Program-made: the position numbers and the translations under genes
Shown here: positions 25,132 to 33,436 of the stretch, in pieces
Position numbering within the stretch: the first letter of the stretch is position 1
Layout: every line of letters starts with the position of its first letter
Origin: Thermodesulfobacteriota bacterium
GTDB taxonomy: Bacteria; Desulfobacterota; DSM-4660; Desulfatiglandales; Desulfatiglandaceae
Direction of reading: 5' to 3'
DNA length: 64,000 nucleotides
Assembly: GCA_028278625.1 (NCBI GenBank)
Contig: JANQDY010000149.1
Span: 1 to 64,000 of the forward strand
The notes under the pieces: model-generated
Databases searched by the model: none
Told to the model about the DNA's origin: nothing
What the model saw: the letters and a program-made list of their open reading frames with translations, nothing else

Positions 25132-26850
25132 ATGAAATTTTTAAGGGTAGACCTGAGTACGAAGAGTGTGAAAGTAGAAGATGTGCCTCAGCAGTATATG
25201 GGTCTTGGAGGCAGGGGGCTTACTTCAATAATGATCAACGAGGAGGTTGAACCGACATGTGATCCCCTCGGCCCGGAAAACAAAATGATCGTAGCTCCCG
25301 GTACGCTGAGCGGGACAAATCTGGTCAATACCAGCAGGGTTTCGATCGGAGCGAAAAGCCCGCTTACCGGTGGCATAAAAGAAAGCAATGCGGGTGGAAC
25401 AGTTGGCGCTGCTCTCGGCCGTCTGGGAATTACGGCGATTATTTTTGAAGGTCAGGCGCCTGATGGAGAACTTTGCACTTTCAGGGTCGATGAGAACGGA
25501 GAAGCGAGTTTGGTTTCGGCATCACAATACAAAGGGATGCGGACCTATGACCTGTGCGAAAAGCTGCTCGATACCTATGGAGAGAAGAGCGCCGTCCTTT
25601 GCATTGGACCGGCGGGAGAACAAGAACTGGGTGCGGCTTCAATACAAACCACGGATGTGGACGGACGTCCTTGCAGAGCGGCCGGCCGAGGAGGTTTAGG
25701 CGCGGTCATGGGCGCCAAAGGGCTGAAGGCCATCGTGGTCGACGAGCGTGGCAAAGCGGCCGACGCAATCGCGGAACCTGAAGCGTTTAAAGAAGCCTCA
25801 AAGGCATTTGCAAAAGCCGTAAAGGAGCATCCTTTCACAGGGGATTTTCTGCCCAATCTTGGTACGGCCGGTATGGTTGCTCCTGTCAATTCCATGGGGG
25901 GCTTTCCCACCTTGAATGCCACACAAGGTGTTATGGAAGGTTGGGAGAAGATCAGCGGTGAGACGATGACGAAGATCATTCAGGAAAGAGGGGGCAACCC
26001 GAGCCACATGGGTTGTGCCCAATGCATCGTCCGTTGTTCCAACGAATACGTGGATGAGAAGGGTGGATTCATTACTTCATCTTTGGAATATGAGACGATC
26101 TGGTCCATGGGGGGGATGACCGGTATTGACGACTTGGATATCATTGCACAGTTGGATCGTTTGTGTGACGACATCGGTGTTGACACCATGGAGACCGGTG
26201 TTGCGGTGGCCGTTGCCATGGATGCCGGGGAAAACAACTTCGGGGATGGACAGGCGGCCATTAATATGGTGGAAGAAATTGGCCAGGGAACAGCATTCGG
26301 CAAAATTCTGGGCAATGGTGCAACTTCTGTTGGCAAACATTTCGGGCATCATCGTATCCCCGCGGCAAAAGGCCAAAGCATCGCGGCCTATGACCCCCGG
26401 GCAATGCAAGGCAATGCCGTTACCTATGCCACCTCCCCAATGGGGGCGGATCATACAGCGGGAAATGTGGTGGGGGAATATATGGGTGAGGCACTTGATC
26501 CGCTAAAAAGAGATGGTCAGGTTGAAGCTTCGCGAAATCTCCAAATTGCCACGGCATCTGTGGATTGCACGGGTCTTTGCCTTCTTGCAAGTTTCGCTTT
26601 GGGTGCCCCGGAGGGTGCCGAGGCGTTTCTGAAGGCGATAAACGCCAAATTTGGAACATCCCTTGGTCCGGACGACATTCCGGCGTTGGGTGTTCGAGTG
26701 CTGACGGCGGAACGCGATTTCAATCGGAGGGCCGGTTTCACGAAAGACGACGACCGGTTGCCAAAGTTCTTTTATGAAGAACCCCTTCCTCCGCATAACA
26801 AAGTGGTGCTCATGACCGAGGAGGACATGGACAGCACGTTTGATTTCTAA
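25132..26850 (+). CDS. Aldehyde:ferredoxin oxidoreductase (AOR family) 1
   Basis: A 572-residue tungsten-pterin enzyme oxidising aldehydes to acids with ferredoxin. The N-terminal domain has FLRVDLSTKS and YMGLGGRGL; the Fe-S cluster Cys motif is CAQCIVRC with a fourth Cys in the C-terminal CTGLC. Pterin-binding segments include AAYDPRAMQGNAVTYATSPMG. Strong ribosome site AAGGAGGG. It is followed by a MoaD-like carrier, the arrangement common for AORs in anaerobes. Cytoplasmic. Substrate is unknown. Confidence 0.9.
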   Translation: MKFLRVDLSTKSVKVEDVPQQYMGLGGRGLTSIMINEEVEPTCDPLGPENKMIVAPGTLSGTNLVNTSRVSIGAKSPLTGGIKESNAGGTVGAALGRLGITAIIFEGQAPDGELCTFRVDENGEASLVSASQYKGMRTYDLCEKLLDTYGEKSAVLCIGPAGEQELGAASIQTTDVDGRPCRAAGRGGLGAVMGAKGLKAIVVDERGKAADAIAEPEAFKEASKAFAKAVKEHPFTGDFLPNLGTAGMVAPVNSMGGFPTLNATQGVMEGWEKISGETMTKIIQERGGNPSHMGCAQCIVRCSNEYVDEKGGFITSSLEYETIWSMGGMTGIDDLDIIAQLDRLCDDIGVDTMETGVAVAVAMDAGENNFGDGQAAINMVEEIGQGTAFGKILGNGATSVGKHFGHHRIPAAKGQSIAAYDPRAMQGNAVTYATSPMGADHTAGNVVGEYMGEALDPLKRDGQVEASRNLQIATASVDCTGLCLLASFALGAPEGAEAFLKAINAKFGTSLGPDDIPALGVRVLTAERDFNRRAGFTKDDDRLPKFFYEEPLPPHNKVVLMTEEDMDSTFDF

Positions 26851-26870
26851 ATAATAGATGCAAATATATT

Positions 26871-27110
26871 ATGATAGTCAAAGTTAGATTGTTCGGAAAT
26901 CTGGGGAAGCGTTTTCCCGGTTACGATCATGAAGAGGGCATGGATGTGGATCTTCCGGATGGTGCGGTGGTTGCGGATCTGCTCACCCATCTGGATGTCT
27001 CATCCGCCCACGGGGGGCTCGTGTCGGCAGGTACATTACCCATGAAGCCTGATGATGAATTGCCGGCCGGCACCACCCTTAGTATTTTTCAACCTGTTTT
27101 TGGCGGCTGA
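26871..27110 (+). CDS. MoaD/ThiS-family sulfur carrier 1
   Basis: A 79-residue ubiquitin-fold carrier (MIVKVRLFGNLGKRFPGY... ISIFQP) ending in GG, the thiocarboxylation site. It immediately follows AOR 1 (20 bp) and probably supplies sulfur for the tungsten-pterin dithiolene specific to that enzyme. The E1 could be either of the ThiF/MoeB-like enzymes in this window. Confidence 0.85.
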   Translation: MIVKVRLFGNLGKRFPGYDHEEGMDVDLPDGAVVADLLTHLDVSSAHGGLVSAGTLPMKPDDELPAGTTLSIFQPVFGG

Positions 27111-27178
27111 ACTTCTGTTCGCCCATGGGGCGCAGCCAAAGAGCCTGAGCCCACCACTGATAGCGCAAAGGTGTATAG

Positions 27179-27202
27179 AACCCCGTCCTTGGACGGGGTT
27201 TT
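27179..27202 (+). terminator. Rho-independent terminator
   Basis: CCCCGTCC-TT-GGACGGGG (27181-27198) followed by TTTT, flanked by AA, forms a strong hairpin 69 bp after the MoaD-like stop, ending the AOR 1 transcript. Confidence 0.8.
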
Positions 27203-27333
27203 GGTTGAACCCCCATGGAAAACCCACGATCCAAAGATGTCATGCCTGAATGAAAGTGTAGGATAAACAGCGCATTTTATGGCCTTCGGAAATAGATCCT
27301 CATTACCCTAAATTTGAATACTCGATAGGACAA

Positions 27334-27939
27334 ATGGTAACAATACATATCGTTCGACACGGTGAAACCGAATGGAACGTACAAGGAAGATTGCAGGGAC
27401 ACAAAGATTCTCCTCTGACACTTCTGGGGAGAGACCAAGCACGCAAAATTAAATCAAATATAATTGAACCTATTGATGTTATATACGCAAGCACCAGCAA
27501 ACGGGCAATTGAGACTGCCAAGATCATTTGTGACGGAACAAATCAACCGATCAAGACCATGCCGGAATTAAGAGAAATGAATTTGGGAACATGGACAGGG
27601 AGAAAAAAAAAGGAGGTAGAGGTAGAATATCCTGCCGAATATAAAGCATTTTGGAACAATCCGTCCAAGTTCTATTTAGATCAAGCGGAGACGTTTGAGA
27701 ATACCCAGCGCAGGGTAAAGAAAGCATTTTCAAGTATACTGGAAACTGAAGATGGAAAAACTGTTCTTCTCGTCTCCCATCACACACCCGTAAAAATTAT
27801 CCTGTCATGCTTGGAAAACCGGCCACTGGACAAAATCTGGGAGCCCCCAGCTGTTGGTAATGGTTCCCATAGTATTGTTAAAAAGAGTTCAGATGGGACC
27901 GTTCGGATTGTTTCATATAGCGGATTGTTGAAGTGGTAG
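27334..27939 (+). CDS. Histidine phosphatase (phosphoglycerate-mutase-like)
   Basis: A 201-residue histidine phosphatase superfamily protein. The catalytic motif is VRHGETEWNVQGRLQGH at residues 7-23, followed by the partner Glu in ELREMNLGTWTGRKKKEVE and the second His in VLLVSHHTPVKII. It resembles CobC/PhoE-type phosphatases. In this position between carrier genes a nucleotide- or cofactor-dephosphorylating role (for example in cobalamin or pterin metabolism) is possible but not shown. Confidence 0.82.
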   Translation: MVTIHIVRHGETEWNVQGRLQGHKDSPLTLLGRDQARKIKSNIIEPIDVIYASTSKRAIETAKIICDGTNQPIKTMPELREMNLGTWTGRKKKEVEVEYPAEYKAFWNNPSKFYLDQAETFENTQRRVKKAFSSILETEDGKTVLLVSHHTPVKIILSCLENRPLDKIWEPPAVGNGSHSIVKKSSDGTVRIVSYSGLLKW

Positions 27940-27994
27940 CCCCGGCGGGTGCGCCACATGGATCGCTAAGATACATATATTGGGAGATGCAAAA

Positions 27995-28237
27995 ATGATA
28001 ATTGAAGCGAAAGTCGCTCAATCTCTTCGCCGCTATCTTCAGAACTCAGAGAATCATATTGATGGGGATAAATGGGATATGCCAGAAGGAACAACCGTCT
28101 CCAATGCCTTAAAAATGCTGGGTCTCCCGAATTGGGAAATCAAACTGCTTCTTGTCAATGGTCGGCATGCGAATATGGATAGCGTATTGAGCGATGGCGA
28201 TGCCCTGCAGGTGTTTCCGCTAATGCCCGGGGGGTGA
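27995..28237 (+). CDS. MoaD/ThiS-family sulfur carrier 2
   Basis: An 80-residue carrier ending LQVFPLMPGG, with the terminal GG needed for adenylation. The frame opens at a TTG (27980), but GGGAGAT precedes the ATG at 27995, which is preferred. It is 3 bp upstream of the ThiF-like gene, so carrier and E1 form a pair. Confidence 0.8.
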   Translation: MIIEAKVAQSLRRYLQNSENHIDGDKWDMPEGTTVSNALKMLGLPNWEIKLLLVNGRHANMDSVLSDGDALQVFPLMPGG

Positions 28238-28240
28238 CGC

Positions 28241-29068
28241 ATGACCCACAAGAGCCTCGAGATTTTGGTAAACGAACAGATCCGTTTTTTTGAGAAAGGA
28301 ACAACTGTAGAAACGGTGCGAGATACCCTGAAGCCTGGTGCCGATGTGCTGGTTCTGAACGGTTTTACCTGCAGTCCTGATGCCCGGGTCAATGAGGGAG
28401 ATACGGTGGTGCTGATCCGTCGGGGAGAAACGCCCGGGGAAGAGGAACTGGAAAGCCTGATGGTGGCGCGCCACACTCCCGGTATCCATGCGCGCATGAA
28501 AAGGGCCACGGTGGGTATTGCAGGTCTGGGAGGACTTGGTTCAGCAGTGGCCATGGCCCTGTGTCGAATGGGTATTGGAAAGATGATCCTGGCGGATTTT
28601 GATCTCGTGGAACCCAGCAATCTGAATCGCCAGCAGTACTTCATTGAACATATCGGTATGGCAAAGACAGACGCCATGGGCCAGATCCTTTTAAGCGTCA
28701 ACCCGTACAGCCAAATCGTTACGCACAACGTATTGTTGGAGAAAGGAAATATTCATAAAACCTTTCGGGAAGCGGATGTTGTTTTGGAATGCCTTGATAT
28801 GGCTGAAACAAAGGCCATGTTTATTCAAACGATTCTCGAATTTCTTCCTGATACTTATGTCATTGGTGCGTCTGGCTTGGCGGGATACGGAAACAGCAAC
28901 AGCATTCAAACCCAGAAGCTTGGGGACAGACTTTTTATGGTGGGCGATTTTGTCACGGCAGCCAAACAGGGCAGGGGACTGATGGCCCCTCGGGTGGGTA
29001 TCGCGGCCCATCATCAGGCCAATCTTGTGGTTAGCCTCTTAACGGATTCCGAAGACACTGTGTCGTGA
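28241..29068 (+). CDS. thiF: ThiF-like E1 adenylyltransferase with N-terminal ThiS-like domain
   Basis: A 275-residue protein: residues 1-68 form a ubiquitin-fold ThiS-like domain (LEILVNEQIRFFEKGTTVETV... TVVLIRRGE) that lacks a terminal GG, fused to an E1 domain with AGLGGLGSAVAMALCRMG, ADFDLVEPSNLNRQQY and VLECLDMAETK. The zinc CxxC pairs of MoeB are absent, as in the short ThiF type. It likely adenylates the carrier encoded just upstream for thiamin thiazole or AOR cofactor sulfur; which is not clear. Confidence 0.78.
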   Translation: MTHKSLEILVNEQIRFFEKGTTVETVRDTLKPGADVLVLNGFTCSPDARVNEGDTVVLIRRGETPGEEELESLMVARHTPGIHARMKRATVGIAGLGGLGSAVAMALCRMGIGKMILADFDLVEPSNLNRQQYFIEHIGMAKTDAMGQILLSVNPYSQIVTHNVLLEKGNIHKTFREADVVLECLDMAETKAMFIQTILEFLPDTYVIGASGLAGYGNSNSIQTQKLGDRLFMVGDFVTAAKQGRGLMAPRVGIAAHHQANLVVSLLTDSEDTVS

Positions 29069-29099
29069 CCCATATCGGAAACTGCCACCCCGGTATGAT

Positions 29100-30200
29100 T
29101 CATGAATTGGCCCTGTCCAGTACACAACGGATTCCTTTTCCCGCCAATGCTGCCTGCCGGCACAAACTGTCTGAAACGCAATAGGCCTTGGTCATGTCAC
29201 CCTGGGCCCACCGCTTTACAAGATCCGGCTCACGAATAAAAGGTCTGCTCATAGAGACATAATCCGTGTACTCTTCCAAAACAAGTCTCTCTGCCAGATG
29301 AAACGTTCGAACGCCTCCTACAAGGATCAAGGGTACTTTGAAATGTTTCTTGAAGACTTGCGCCTCATTCCGGAAGTAAGCTTCTTCATTCTCAGAAATG
29401 ATACCTTCTCTGCAATGGCTGAATCTGCCGCCCACAACGGTTCCACCACTCACTTCAATGGCATCCACCCCTTCTTCCTGGAGCAGATATCCCGTTCGCA
29501 ATGAGTCTTCCAATGTCAGGCCATCTTCCAGAAGATCTCGGGAGTTCATCTTGACCAGGATAGGGAAGTGCGATCCAACTTTAGCGCGGGATTCCCGAAC
29601 TACTTCAAGAAGAATTCTAGCCCTGTTTTCAACGGTTCCGCCATATCCGTCACGGCGCTTGTTGAAGAATGGCGAGAGGAACTGGCTCAGGAGGTATCCA
29701 TGAGCTGCATGAATCTGCAAAGCATCGAAGTTCGCCGCTTTGGCCCGGTAGGCTGCCTTTCCAAATGCTTTTACGATATCCTCGATGTCATTCGCGGTCA
29801 TCTCTGTGGCCCGGGATTTGTCGGGCCCTTCCATTCTTGAGGGAGCCAGAAGTTCTTGACCCGTCAGTGTTTTGTTCGCAAAGAGGCCTCCGTGGGTAAT
29901 TTGTACTGCAATCCGGCCCCCTCGCATATGGACGGCACGATTCATTTTCCTGAGGCCATCTACCAACGCATCCGTGTGAATTCCGAGCTGCCCTATTCCT
30001 GCCTGTCCATCGGGACGAACATAGGCATGTCCCGTTATTATGAGGCCCACCCCCCCTGCTGCAAGATTTGCCATGAGATTCGTAAGTTCCGGAGTACATT
30101 CTCCGTTCGCAGATGCCATCCCTTCCCAGGTAGCAGACCTAATGAATCTGTTTTCCAGTTGCATCCCGTTTATCGCAGAACGCTCAAAAAGTATGGACAT
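29100..30200 (-). CDS. OYE-family NADH:flavin oxidoreductase (short form)
   Basis: A 366-residue FMN TIM-barrel of the old yellow enzyme family. The FMN site is shown by FIRSATWEGMA, VQITHGG, the pair HAAHGYLLSQFLSPFFNKRRDGYGGTVENR (about 170) and ILVGGVRTF. The Cys-rich tail CVSDSLC...RC retains part of a 2,4-dienoyl-CoA-reductase-type cluster motif with Asp at the second position. There is no NAD(P)/FAD domain. It is divergent from the sigma-54 activator. Substrate unknown, possibly an enal or enone reductase. Confidence 0.82.
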   Translation of the reverse strand: MSILFERSAINGMQLENRFIRSATWEGMASANGECTPELTNLMANLAAGGVGLIITGHAYVRPDGQAGIGQLGIHTDALVDGLRKMNRAVHMRGGRIAVQITHGGLFANKTLTGQELLAPSRMEGPDKSRATEMTANDIEDIVKAFGKAAYRAKAANFDALQIHAAHGYLLSQFLSPFFNKRRDGYGGTVENRARILLEVVRESRAKVGSHFPILVKMNSRDLLEDGLTLEDSLRTGYLLQEEGVDAIEVSGGTVVGGRFSHCREGIISENEEAYFRNEAQVFKKHFKVPLILVGGVRTFHLAERLVLEEYTDYVSMSRPFIREPDLVKRWAQGDMTKAYCVSDSLCRQAALAGKGIRCVLDRANS

Positions 30201-30352
30201 TTGTTTCTCCTTTTAATGTCCCGCCTTGATATTGGAACTGATCAAAAAGGAAGGTATCTTAATATGAAATGTGATACAAGGAAAGATTACGGGGAAACGC
30301 CATCCTTGCTCACGTGAAATGCCAAAAAATGGTCCATCTCAACCGTTCTTCA

Positions 30353-30382
30353 TTGACAAAATAGCGCCAAATTTGATAAAAT
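30353..30382 (+). promoter_or_regulatory. Sigma-70 promoter for the sigma-54 activator
   Basis: TTGACA at 30353-30358, 18-base spacer, TAAAAT at 30377-30382, about 230 bp before the activator start codon. The remaining spacer (30201-30615) has no supported gene. Confidence 0.45.
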
Positions 30383-30615
30383 AATCAATAAGGATGTTCT
30401 TTTTTGGAAAATGAATCAGCATCTTACCGCTATATTGATGTGATGGATCAGATACTTTGAAGAGCGGAAAGGAACATCGCAATGTGTTTGGATATCCTGG
30501 GGATTCGGATGATGGCTTGATCTTGCTTTTTCGTCATCAAACCCCCGCAGGTATAATGCGTAGATAAAGCGAAAAGCCACTTGGTGGAGCGCTATTTTTT
30601 TGAAAGAGGATGACA

Positions 30616-32580
30616 ATGAAAGACGGTTTTGGGATATTGGAAAAGCAGTGGAAAATGTATATGGAGTCAGGAAAACTTGATACTAATTTAGTGAGACCCC
30701 TTATCATTTCTTCATGGGAAAGATGCAAGGCTGCTACAGTAAACCAATACGATGGGAGGTGTTATAGGGTTGACGATGATGACATCTTCGGTTCAGAAGA
30801 AAATGATGTGTTGGTGGAAGTTGCAGCACCCATGATGGAATCCATCTATGAATGTATTAAGGGCACAGGTTTTATGGCTGCCCTTGTAAATAAAAACGGT
30901 TTTATTCTAAAAGTGATTGGCGATTTTCAGGTCGTTAAAAGAGCGGAAGAGTTGAATTTTGCTGTTGGCTCCGATTGGAGAGAAGAATCCGTAGGAACCA
31001 ATGCAATGGGTACTTGCCTTGCCTCCGGAATGCCCGTTCAGGTTAATGGGCCCGAGCACTTCTGCCAAAAACATCACCCGTGGACATGTTCAGCTGCACC
31101 CATATATGGCGTTTCCGGGTCAATCACGGGATGCCTCAATTTGTCCGGGCCCTGGGAGAACCGCCATCCCCACACGCTGGGAATGGTAATCGCCAAAGCT
31201 CTCGCAATACAAAACCGTTTGCTTGAGCGGAATGCTAAGAAGGAACTGCGTTTATCGCGCAGTCGCTTCAGTGCGGTCGTTAATAACGTTTCAGAAGGGA
31301 TCTTATCCTTTGATTCAAGAGGAATGCTTGTGAGCGCAAGCCCAATTGCGTGTGACATTATGCGGTTGGATCAAAAGGCAATTATTGGGCAGAGAATAGA
31401 ATCCTTGTTTAAAGGATTCGGCGATATCGCCGAGATCCTGAGATCTTCCCAAAGGGGGGAGAACGGAAAATATTCTGTTGACACTCCCGGAGGCAGGCTC
31501 AGTTGTATCGTTTCTCCTGCTACCACGGGTGATAAAAATGAAGAGAGCGCGGGAGCGCTCGTCATTCTAAACTCCAAGAAGCATTTTGGCAGCAAATCTG
31601 CAAATATGGCAAGCAACGATTCTGAATATTGTTTTGATGATATCATTGGAGAGAGCAAAGGTATTAAATCAGCAAAAAGCATGGCCCAAAAAATCAGCGC
31701 AAGTGATTCCACGGTACTCATATTAGGTGAGAGCGGGACGGGAAAAGAACTTTTTGCGCAAGCGATCCACAATGCCGGGAAGCGCAAATACGGCCCATTT
31801 GTACCAGTGAATTGCGGTGGCATGCCCGGCACCCTCATACAGAGCGAACTATTTGGCTATTGCAGCGGTGCCTTTACAGGTGCCAGGCGTGGAGGACAGG
31901 CCGGGAAATTTGAATGTGCAAGCGGCGGGACGATTTTCCTGGATGAAATAGGCGACATGCCTGAAGTTTTGCAGGCCAATTTTTTGCGAGTGCTTGAGGA
32001 GGGTAGTGTCGTTCGCGTGGGTACCAGCGTCCAGGTGCCGGTGGATGTTCGAGTAATTGCCGCCACGAATAAGGATTTACAGCAGATGGTAAGGAAAGGC
32101 GGTTTTCGTGAAGACCTTTTCTATCGCGTGAACGTGGTGACGATAGAATTGTGTTCTCTAAGAGAGAGAATAGAAGATCTTCGATTGCTCGTGGATCATT
32201 TCCTGGATTCATTCTCAGCTCAATTGGTAAATCGTGTCAAGAAAGTAGAGGATGCGGCATTAGAAATTATGATGCAATATCACTGGCCTGGGAATGTGAG
32301 AGAACTGAGAAATGTCATTGAGCATGCCATACACATCACGGACGGAGATACCATCAAATGTCAGAATCTTCCAAAGTATTTATTGGATGAAAGGATGCGA
32401 TCTTCGACGGTCCCTGTGAGAGCCGGTACCCTGAAGGATGTTGAAATGAAGGCCATCATGGAGACACTCAAGGTTCATAAAGGGAATATCAGCAAAACAG
32501 CGATGGCTTTGGGTATCAATCGGAATACCCTATACGACAAGATGAAAAAGTACAATATTGATAACCCATTTCATCGATAG
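30616..32580 (+). CDS. Sigma-54-dependent activator, AcoR-like (GAF-PAS-AAA-HTH)
   Basis: A 654-residue enhancer-binding activator. A GAF-type sensor occupies about residues 60-200, a PAS-like domain about 215-310, the AAA+ domain about 345-575 with Walker A GESGTGKELFAQ, the sigma-54 contact loop GAFTGA and Walker B GGTIFLDEIGD, and a Fis-type HTH at the end (GNISKTAMALGINRNTLYDKMKKY). The ATG at 30616 is spaced better from AGAGGA than the one at 30610. AcoR-type proteins respond to small alcohols or ketones such as acetoin. The likely target is the alcohol dehydrogenase promoter downstream. Confidence 0.88.
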   Translation: MKDGFGILEKQWKMYMESGKLDTNLVRPLIISSWERCKAATVNQYDGRCYRVDDDDIFGSEENDVLVEVAAPMMESIYECIKGTGFMAALVNKNGFILKVIGDFQVVKRAEELNFAVGSDWREESVGTNAMGTCLASGMPVQVNGPEHFCQKHHPWTCSAAPIYGVSGSITGCLNLSGPWENRHPHTLGMVIAKALAIQNRLLERNAKKELRLSRSRFSAVVNNVSEGILSFDSRGMLVSASPIACDIMRLDQKAIIGQRIESLFKGFGDIAEILRSSQRGENGKYSVDTPGGRLSCIVSPATTGDKNEESAGALVILNSKKHFGSKSANMASNDSEYCFDDIIGESKGIKSAKSMAQKISASDSTVLILGESGTGKELFAQAIHNAGKRKYGPFVPVNCGGMPGTLIQSELFGYCSGAFTGARRGGQAGKFECASGGTIFLDEIGDMPEVLQANFLRVLEEGSVVRVGTSVQVPVDVRVIAATNKDLQQMVRKGGFREDLFYRVNVVTIELCSLRERIEDLRLLVDHFLDSFSAQLVNRVKKVEDAALEIMMQYHWPGNVRELRNVIEHAIHITDGDTIKCQNLPKYLLDERMRSSTVPVRAGTLKDVEMKAIMETLKVHKGNISKTAMALGINRNTLYDKMKKYNIDNPFHR

Positions 32581-32712
32581 TATCCCTGGTGCATGCGTTT
32601 TAAGATGGTGCGAACCCCTTCATTCTTCGAAGAGCGTCTTTTATTGTGTTTAAGGATCTTTTCGAAACGCCTTCAAGGGTGACTTTCTACCCCAACTGGC
32701 ATATTCTTGAAG

Positions 32713-32741
32713 TGTTCGAATATCGAACAGCGTGTTCGAAC
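32713..32741. promoter_or_regulatory. TGTTCGA palindrome and extra half-site, candidate enhancer
   Basis: TGTTCGA-ATA-TCGAACA (32713-32729) is a perfect palindrome, followed four bases later by TGTTCGAAC (32733-32741). Such paired sites are typical of enhancers bound by Fis-type HTH sigma-54 activators; it lies just downstream of the activator gene and about 450 bp before the -24/-12 promoter. Confidence 0.55.
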
Positions 32742-33183
32742 TTAAGGCAAATACAGCATCAACCTCAACCCATTTAAAAGTAATTCTTAATTAATAACAG
32801 TGTGTTATCTAGTTTCCAATTATCTTCTCAGTTCATAGGTCACCTTTCCCGCCAGATTGAAAAAACTGCCTTGTCTAAAGCATCCGGTTCTGCGGATGCA
32901 AGAAATGAATCGCTTTCCTCGGAAGAGCGATTGTGTTTTAAAAACGCTCGCGAGATGCATCTATCCTTGATCAACGTTCTCTCTTCCCAGTTGCTTTGAG
33001 GCCAAAAAAAACCGCTGCCGTCAATAAAAATGCTCTCCATCTGACTGAAAAGCATTGGTTTGGAAATTCGTCTGAAAAATTTCTTGCTGTTCGCAGAACG
33101 AACAGTTTCGTTTCTTCTTCTATAGTCTACTATTTCACGAATAAATCCATGAAAACAATATGTTGTATTGAATTTCAATGGTT

Positions 33184-33198
33184 TGGCATCTCTATTGC
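33184..33198 (+). promoter_or_regulatory. Sigma-54 (-24/-12) promoter
   Basis: TGGCATCTCTATTGC has GG at 33185-33186 and GC at 33197-33198 with exactly ten bases between, close to the consensus TGGCAC-N5-TTGC. It points to the alcohol dehydrogenase gene, giving a leader of about 230 nt. Confidence 0.7.
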
Positions 33199-33436
33199 AA
33201 GCATATATGGCGAAAACGGGCGGACTTAATAAACGGACTCAAAAATAACTTTCACTTAATGACGGCTTTGGTAATGCCCAAAACAGAAGCTGAAAGGGTT
33301 TTTGCCGTTCAGATTGATATGCAGAAAGAATTGGCAACAATGGGGGGGTGGTAGAAGGCTATTTGCAGGTTGGTACGATCGTTGGGCTGATTTACGAAGC
33401 AGGCAACACTTTAGAACAAGAGAAAAGGAGGAAGTT

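Larger units (their letters stand above)
32581..33436. other. Long regulatory spacer before the alcohol dehydrogenase
   Basis: No gene is supported in these 856 bases; two short open frames at 32802-32999 and 32996-33229 have no ribosome sites. The stretch holds the TGTTCGA repeats at 32713-32741 and a -24/-12 promoter at 33184-33198, so it reads as a control region. Confidence 0.55.
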
